DNA of 64,000 nucleotides from Nocardia terrae (GTDB lineage Bacteria; Actinomycetota; Actinomycetes; Mycobacteriales; Mycobacteriaceae): the NCBI RefSeq assembly GCF_009760405.1, contig NZ_WRPP01000005.1, positions 434,001 to 498,000 of the forward strand, read 5' to 3'. Below the pieces are notes generated by a model, which saw only the letters and a program-made list of their open reading frames with translations, was not told the origin of the DNA and did no database searches. The number at the start of each line of letters is the position of its first letter. Positions within the stretch are counted from its first letter, which is position 1. This document shows positions 61,232 to 64,000 of this stretch, piece by piece. The position numbers and the translations under genes are program-made.

Positions 61232-62797
61232 ATGGCCGAAAGCCAACTGCCCAGTCGTGCGGTTGTCCCCCCTATCTCCGGCGAGTTGACCGTGACAAGC
61301 CCGGTCGATGGCACGGTGATAGCAGCGGTTCCGAATATGACCGATGCCGAGGTCGCGACCTTGGCGGCGCGGCTGCGCGCGGCCCAGCCGGAGTGGGAGG
61401 CCCTCGGCACCCGGGGCCGGGGTAAGTGGCTCGGTCAGCTCCGGGATTGGATCCTCGACAACGAGACCCACCTGATGTCGCTGATCCAGCAGGAGACCGG
61501 CAAGGTGTATGGCGACGCGTCGATCGAGCCATCATACGGATTGATGGTCCTCAACTATTGGATCAAGAACGCAGGAGAGTTTCTGCGCGACGGCCGTCCC
61601 AAACCTGCCAGCCCGACTCAGCTGACCAAGCAGCTCACCGTCAGCTACCGGCCGTTCCCACTGGTGGGAGTTATCTCGCCGTGGAACTGGCCGCTCGTGA
61701 TGCCGCTGCTGGACATCCCCGCCGCGCTCATGGCGGGCTGTGCGGTGCTCTCCAAACCGTCCGAGCTGACTCCGCTGACCTGGCTCGAGGTTGTTCGCGG
61801 CTGGCGGGAGGACATCGGAGCACCCGATGTGCTCGGGTGCGCGACCGGGGCAGGTACGACCGGCCGAGCGGTTGTCGACGCGGTCGACATGGTCCAGTTC
61901 ACCGGTTCGGTGCGCACCGGCCGGGCGGTGGCCGCCCGCGCTGGCGAGCGGCTCATCCCCTGCAGCCTGGAACTCGGTGGTAAAGATCCGATGATCGTAT
62001 TGAACGACGCCGACATCGAGAGGACGAGCGGCGGCGCGGTCTGGGGGGCATTCGTCAATGCCGGCCAAGGCTGTATCGCCATCGAGCGGGCCTACGTCGA
62101 GGCGGGTATCTACGACGACTTCGTACGCGAGGTCGTCTCGAGGACCAACGCACTGCGAGTCGGCACAGACATCGATGCGCCGTTTACAGCGGACATCGGC
62201 GCCATGTCCAGCGAAGCGCAACTGGCCATCGTGGAACGCCACGTCGACGACGCGGTCGCCAAGGGCGCCAAGGTACTGGCCGGTGGGAAACGTAAGCCCG
62301 GCCCTGGTTTCTACTACTTGCCGACGGTGCTGGTGGATGTGGACCACACGATGGACATCATGCGCGAGGAGACCTTCGGCCCTGTCCTTCCCATCATGAA
62401 AGTTCCCGATGCCGAGAGCGCGCTGGCGTTGGCGAACGACAGCGCTTTCGGGCTCTCGGGGAGCGTCTGGACCAAGGACCGCCGCAAGGGTGAGGCACTC
62501 GCCGAACGCCTCGAGGTCGGGGGGGGTTGCGTCAACAACGTGTGCATGACGAATTTTCAGCTTCCGCTGCCGTCGGGAGGCTGGAAGGACTCCGGTATCG
62601 GCGCGCGTTTCGGAGCCGCGGGCGGCATCCGCAAGTACACCCGCGCCCAGGCTCGGGTGTCGGAGCGTGTCGAGGCCAAGTCCGAGGCGCACTGGTACCC
62701 CTTCACCCCTTTCAAGGGTGGTCTCATCGCCAAAGGCTCACGTTTCATCGAGGCTCGAGATTGGCGGCGTCGTCTCGGCAGGTCGGCCGGGCGCTGA
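61232..62797 (+). CDS. Aldehyde dehydrogenase
   Basis: 521 residues. ISPWNWPLVMP, FTGSVRTGRAV, LELGGKDPM (Glu) and NAGQGCIAIERAYV (Cys) are all present. ATG 61232 has AGAGG 9 bases upstream; ATG 61226 is closer. The C-terminus has a long basic tail (HWYPFTPFKGGLIAKGSRFI) as in membrane-associated fatty aldehyde dehydrogenases. It would oxidise the aldehyde made by the oxygenases and feed the ligase downstream. Confidence 0.92.
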   Translation: MAESQLPSRAVVPPISGELTVTSPVDGTVIAAVPNMTDAEVATLAARLRAAQPEWEALGTRGRGKWLGQLRDWILDNETHLMSLIQQETGKVYGDASIEPSYGLMVLNYWIKNAGEFLRDGRPKPASPTQLTKQLTVSYRPFPLVGVISPWNWPLVMPLLDIPAALMAGCAVLSKPSELTPLTWLEVVRGWREDIGAPDVLGCATGAGTTGRAVVDAVDMVQFTGSVRTGRAVAARAGERLIPCSLELGGKDPMIVLNDADIERTSGGAVWGAFVNAGQGCIAIERAYVEAGIYDDFVREVVSRTNALRVGTDIDAPFTADIGAMSSEAQLAIVERHVDDAVAKGAKVLAGGKRKPGPGFYYLPTVLVDVDHTMDIMREETFGPVLPIMKVPDAESALALANDSAFGLSGSVWTKDRRKGEALAERLEVGGGCVNNVCMTNFQLPLPSGGWKDSGIGARFGAAGGIRKYTRAQARVSERVEAKSEAHWYPFTPFKGGLIAKGSRFIEARDWRRRLGRSAGR

Positions 62798-62864
62798 AAA
62801 CCGTGGACACGCCGACTTTTTCGCGTGTCATCCACCCGATACCAGTCCAGGTAGGAGAAATTTC

Positions 62865-64000
62865 GTGACGACCGTTTCCGAAAGGAAAACCCCCCAGGCC
62901 GACCCTCTCGGCCTCGCTACCATCCCAGCCGCTTTCCAGGCGACCGTTACCAGGGTTGCTGACCGAGTCGCTCTGCGTACCTTGGGCGGCGAGAGCGAGG
63001 TCACTTGGGGCCAGTACGGCGAGGAGGTGCGCAAACATGCCGCCGCCCTGTACGGGTTCGGCGTCGGCAGCGGCAACACGGTTGCGCTGATGACCCGCAA
63101 TGTGCCCACGTTCCACTATCTCGATACCGCGCTGACCCATCTGGGCGCGATTCCGATCTCGATCTACAACACGCTGCCCGCCGCTGACATCGCATGGATC
63201 CTGGACAACGCGAAGGTGCGGCTCGCTATCGTCGAGCCGGAGTCCGTCGAGGTGATGCGGGAGGTCCAGCGACACTACCCGGAACTGGCGAGCATCATCT
63301 CCATCAGCGGCGAGGCCGACTGCACTGTCCCGCTGGCACGGTTGATCAAGGATGCGCCCGCAGGGTTCGATTTCGAGGCGACCTGGCGCGCGGTCGACCC
63401 CACCTCGGCTGCCACGGTGAGCTACACCTCGGGCACCACTGGACATCCCAAGGGTGTCGTGTTGAGCCACCGTGCCATCCTGGGCAGTCTGTCGGCCCTC
63501 GACGAGGTGATGGGCACTGTCGACGGTGGCCGTACGGTGTCCTTTCTTCCGATGGCGCATGTGGCCGAGCGGATGTTCTCCCATTACCGAGGCATCAGAT
63601 TCGGCCTGACCGTAACCACATGTCCCGATCCTCGCCTGATCGCGCAGCATCTCGCCGATTCGCATCCGCATTATGTCTTCTCACCACCGCGGCTGTTCGA
63701 AAAGCTGCGAGCGGCGATTGAGGCCCAGATCGAGCGCAACGCCGACTCCAACGGTCCGGCCCAGCGTGAGGCTATCGACCTTGGGCTTCGTGTCGTCGAC
63801 GCACAGCAGGCCGGTGGGCCGGTTCCCGACGACCTCGCCGAGCAGTATGCCCAGGCCAAGCGGGATGTGCTGAATCCGCTGTTGGCGGCCCTCGGATTGG
63901 ACCAGGTGGTTGTGGCGCTCACCGGGTCTGCGCCCGTGCCGCCCGGTCTTGTGCGTTATTTCCTGGCGCTGGGCGTGAACGCGCTCGAAGCATGGGGTAT
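62865..64000 (+). CDS. Long-chain acyl-CoA synthetase, cut by the window end
   Basis: First 378 residues of an adenylate-forming ligase from GTG 62865 (GTAGGAGAAA upstream). The P-loop YTSGTTGHPKG, SFLPMAHVAERMFSHY and a TGSAPVPPG motif near the edge are present; the C-terminal A7-A10 region is outside. Similar in type to the ligase at 10997, so both oxygenase cassettes end in a ligase of the same class. Confidence 0.92.
   Translation, partial: MTTVSERKTPQADPLGLATIPAAFQATVTRVADRVALRTLGGESEVTWGQYGEEVRKHAAALYGFGVGSGNTVALMTRNVPTFHYLDTALTHLGAIPISIYNTLPAADIAWILDNAKVRLAIVEPESVEVMREVQRHYPELASIISISGEADCTVPLARLIKDAPAGFDFEATWRAVDPTSAATVSYTSGTTGHPKGVVLSHRAILGSLSALDEVMGTVDGGRTVSFLPMAHVAERMFSHYRGIRFGLTVTTCPDPRLIAQHLADSHPHYVFSPPRLFEKLRAAIEAQIERNADSNGPAQREAIDLGLRVVDAQQAGGPVPDDLAEQYAQAKRDVLNPLLAALGLDQVVVALTGSAPVPPGLVRYFLALGVNALEAWG

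Noticed and set aside
1..64000. CRISPR arrays, tRNA or rRNA genes, riboswitches
   Set aside because: Looked for regular spaced repeats, cloverleaf sequences and known aptamer cores; none seen. A covariance-model scan would be needed to exclude small RNAs.

Overview
The window is high-GC actinobacterial DNA. A full yrbE-mce locus with its own MceG-type ATPase, a mycofactocin cluster, a wax-ester/diacylglycerol acyltransferase, an MmpL-type transporter, PknK and eight TetR proteins point to a mycolic-acid-containing genus. Nocardia, Rhodococcus or a mycobacterium fit, with Nocardia or Rhodococcus my best guess. I see no rRNA, tRNA or CRISPR. The only mobile DNA is a degraded IS630-type transposase.

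Layout. (1) 1-12772: an oxidative catabolic cassette with Zn alcohol dehydrogenase, CaiB-type CoA transferase, enoyl-CoA hydratase, acyl-CoA dehydrogenase, TetR, two aldehyde dehydrogenases, P450, GMC oxidoreductase and acyl-CoA ligase. It is ended by a strong terminator and carries repeated ACCATA-N8-TATGGT operators. (2) 12832-15317: a TetR and a short minus-strand operon of orphan heme-copper-oxidase-like small subunits plus a membrane protein. (3) 15485-24000: Mce-associated protein and mceF to mceA, yrbEB, yrbEA (minus strand). The mce promoter and the operon in (2) share a 17-bp operator. (4) 24438-35588: lytic transglycosylase, pknK, mceG, a double-domain TetR, and a TetR/MmpL pair. (5) 34806-38909: a five-gene minus operon (TetR, DUF4254-like, flavin monooxygenase, TetR, membrane protein). 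(6) 39030-45523: mycofactocin cluster mftR/mftA-B-C-E-SDR-F-D, in an unusual order. (7) 45902-55511: WS/DGAT, fdhD and a YdeP-like molybdoenzyme, two hydrolases, a second transglycosylase and a second copy of the membrane protein. (8) 55734-56200: IS630 remnant. (9) 56438-64000: TetR-controlled cassette of Rieske oxygenase, small membrane protein, P450, phthalate-dioxygenase-type reductase, aldehyde dehydrogenase and acyl-CoA ligase (cut by the window end).

How the parts fit. Mce proteins import lipids or sterol-like molecules with MceG supplying ATP. The two P450 cassettes hydroxylate and oxidise a lipophilic substrate to an acid, activate it with CoA and, in the first cassette, beta-oxidise it. 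Mycofactocin is a redox cofactor for alcohol-oxidising dehydrogenases. The most notable pattern is a GAGAC-N5-GTCTC operator-like sequence in the promoters of the BVMO operon, mftA, a secreted lipase, a membrane protein and both halves of the Rieske/P450 cassette. It suggests a regulatory link between mycofactocin synthesis and oxygenase-based lipid metabolism.
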